A DNA stretch of 64,000 nucleotides, from the NCBI RefSeq assembly GCF_019392245.1, contig NZ_JAHXRL010000004.1, forward strand, positions 124,001-188,000. Reading direction: 5' to 3'. The stretch comes from Sulfitobacter sp. CW3. Its GTDB lineage: Bacteria; Pseudomonadota; Alphaproteobacteria; Rhodobacterales; Rhodobacteraceae. Shown piece by piece: positions 63,556 to 64,000 of the stretch. The stretch's first letter is position 1; each line of letters begins with the position of its first letter. A program made the translations under genes and the position numbers. The notes beneath the pieces are model-generated. The model was given only the letters and a program-made list of their open reading frames with translations, did no database searches and was not told the origin of the DNA.

Positions 63556-64000
63556 TCTCTCGCGCCCTGTGGGCCCCAAGATTATAGCGGTGGCAAATCA
63601 GAAAGGCGGAGTAGGTAAGACGACAACGACAATTAACCTTGCCGCGGCCCTTGCTGAGCAGGATATGCGGGTTCTGGTAGTCGATCTTGATCCGCAAGGA
63701 AATGCGTCTACCGGCCTAGGTATTGATGTTGATGACCGGGAATACACAACATATGAGCTTCTCCTCGAAGATATTGGCTTGGATAAGGTGATCTTAGAGA
63801 CCGAGACGCCAGGCTTGCATATCGTACCGGCGACGGTGGACCTTAGTTCTGCTGACCTGGAATTGATCTCAAATGAGAAGCGAAGCTTTCTTTTGCACGA
63901 TGCGCTGCGTCAGACCCAGATGGATGGCTATGCATTCGACTACATTTTGATCGATTGCCCACCGTCGCTAAACTTGCTGACCGTAAACGCGATGATTGCA
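63548..64000 (+). CDS. parA: Chromosome-partitioning ATPase ParA (3' end outside window)
   Basis: The first 151 residues of a ParA/Soj protein; the reading frame continues past the window edge. The deviant Walker A VANQKGGVGKTTTTINLA (about residues 16-33), Walker A' VVDLDPQGNASTGLG and Walker B ILIDCPPSLN are all present. It drives segregation of parS-ParB complexes; the gene order predicts parB next. The ATG at 63548 overlaps the end of rsmG by 8 nt. Confidence 0.95.
   Translation, partial: MSDLSRPVGPKIIAVANQKGGVGKTTTTINLAAALAEQDMRVLVVDLDPQGNASTGLGIDVDDREYTTYELLLEDIGLDKVILETETPGLHIVPATVDLSSADLELISNEKRSFLLHDALRQTQMDGYAFDYILIDCPPSLNLLTVNAMIA

Noticed and set aside
1..64000. tRNA or rRNA genes, CRISPR arrays, insertion sequences, prophage or integrative elements
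   Set aside because: No cloverleaf, rRNA signature, regularly spaced repeats, transposase, integrase or flanking inverted repeats were recognised; base composition and codon use look uniform by eye outside the oriC gap.

Overview
The window is a gene-dense chromosomal segment of an alphaproteobacterium, almost certainly Rhodobacteraceae (Roseobacter/Rhodobacter group). The evidence is the divergent regB / senC-regA redox-regulation locus with RegA and RegB residues at family positions, the hemD-Mic60-hemY operon facing tsaD-gpsA, AddAB instead of RecBCD, HslVU, FxsA-SecB beside dnaQ-coaE-aroE-maf, and two perfect parS palindromes next to mnmE-mnmG-rsmG-parA. No rRNA, tRNA, CRISPR array, insertion sequence or prophage was recognised.

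Layout, left to right. 0-10 kb: the end of an alpha/beta hydrolase gene and a TTC38-type TPR gene; a minus-strand block with a periplasmic cytochrome c, a maleylacetoacetate (or maleylpyruvate) isomerase / FAH-family hydrolase pair, a copper P-type ATPase, HemY, Mic60/mitofilin and HemD. 10-13 kb: the plus-strand operon tsaD-gpsA-yciI-EVE. 13-16.5 kb: DUF2853, a diheme MauG/cytochrome c peroxidase-like protein and a secreted FG-GAP/ASPIC-UnbV protein, with a direct-repeat site matching the CtrA consensus between the first two. 16.5-24 kb: a D-xylose module of ROK repressor, ABC transporter (XylF, XylH, single-domain XylG), xylulokinase and xylose isomerase. 24-32 kb: an aromatic/indole 2-oxoacid catabolic locus holding IorA, IorB, a MarR regulator, an isatin-hydrolase/cyclase-family enzyme, a divergent kynureninase-like PLP enzyme and a class I aminotransferase. 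32-39 kb: ahcY, an HD hydrolase, a GNAT, regA-senC-regB and a kinase-less PAS protein. 39-48 kb: tsaE with amgK-murU (cell-wall sugar recycling), addB-addA and trxA. 48-57.5 kb: hslVU, an MFS carrier, smr-mltA-timA, fxsA-secB and the minus-strand operon maf-aroE-coaE-dnaQ. 57.5-64 kb: an AT-rich intergenic region with DnaA boxes that is very probably oriC, then hemJ, rho, mnmE, mnmG, rsmG and the start of parA.

Genes on the two sides of the putative origin point away from it (maf to dnaQ leftward, hemJ to parA rightward), and the parS sites lie 3-5 kb away, so the right end is the origin/centromere region. Most neighbouring same-strand genes overlap by ATGA or GTGA, which indicates long co-transcribed operons. 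Five convergent gene pairs overlap at their 3' ends.

I found no cluster I would call a wholly undescribed system. The best leads are the isatin-hydrolase/MarR/IorAB locus with its two PLP enzymes, the MauG-UnbV pair whose UnbV gene is translationally coupled to the xylose repressor, the CtrA-like sites (one containing GANTC methylation sites), the fine structure of the putative oriC, and the parS site that supplies the mnmG start codon.
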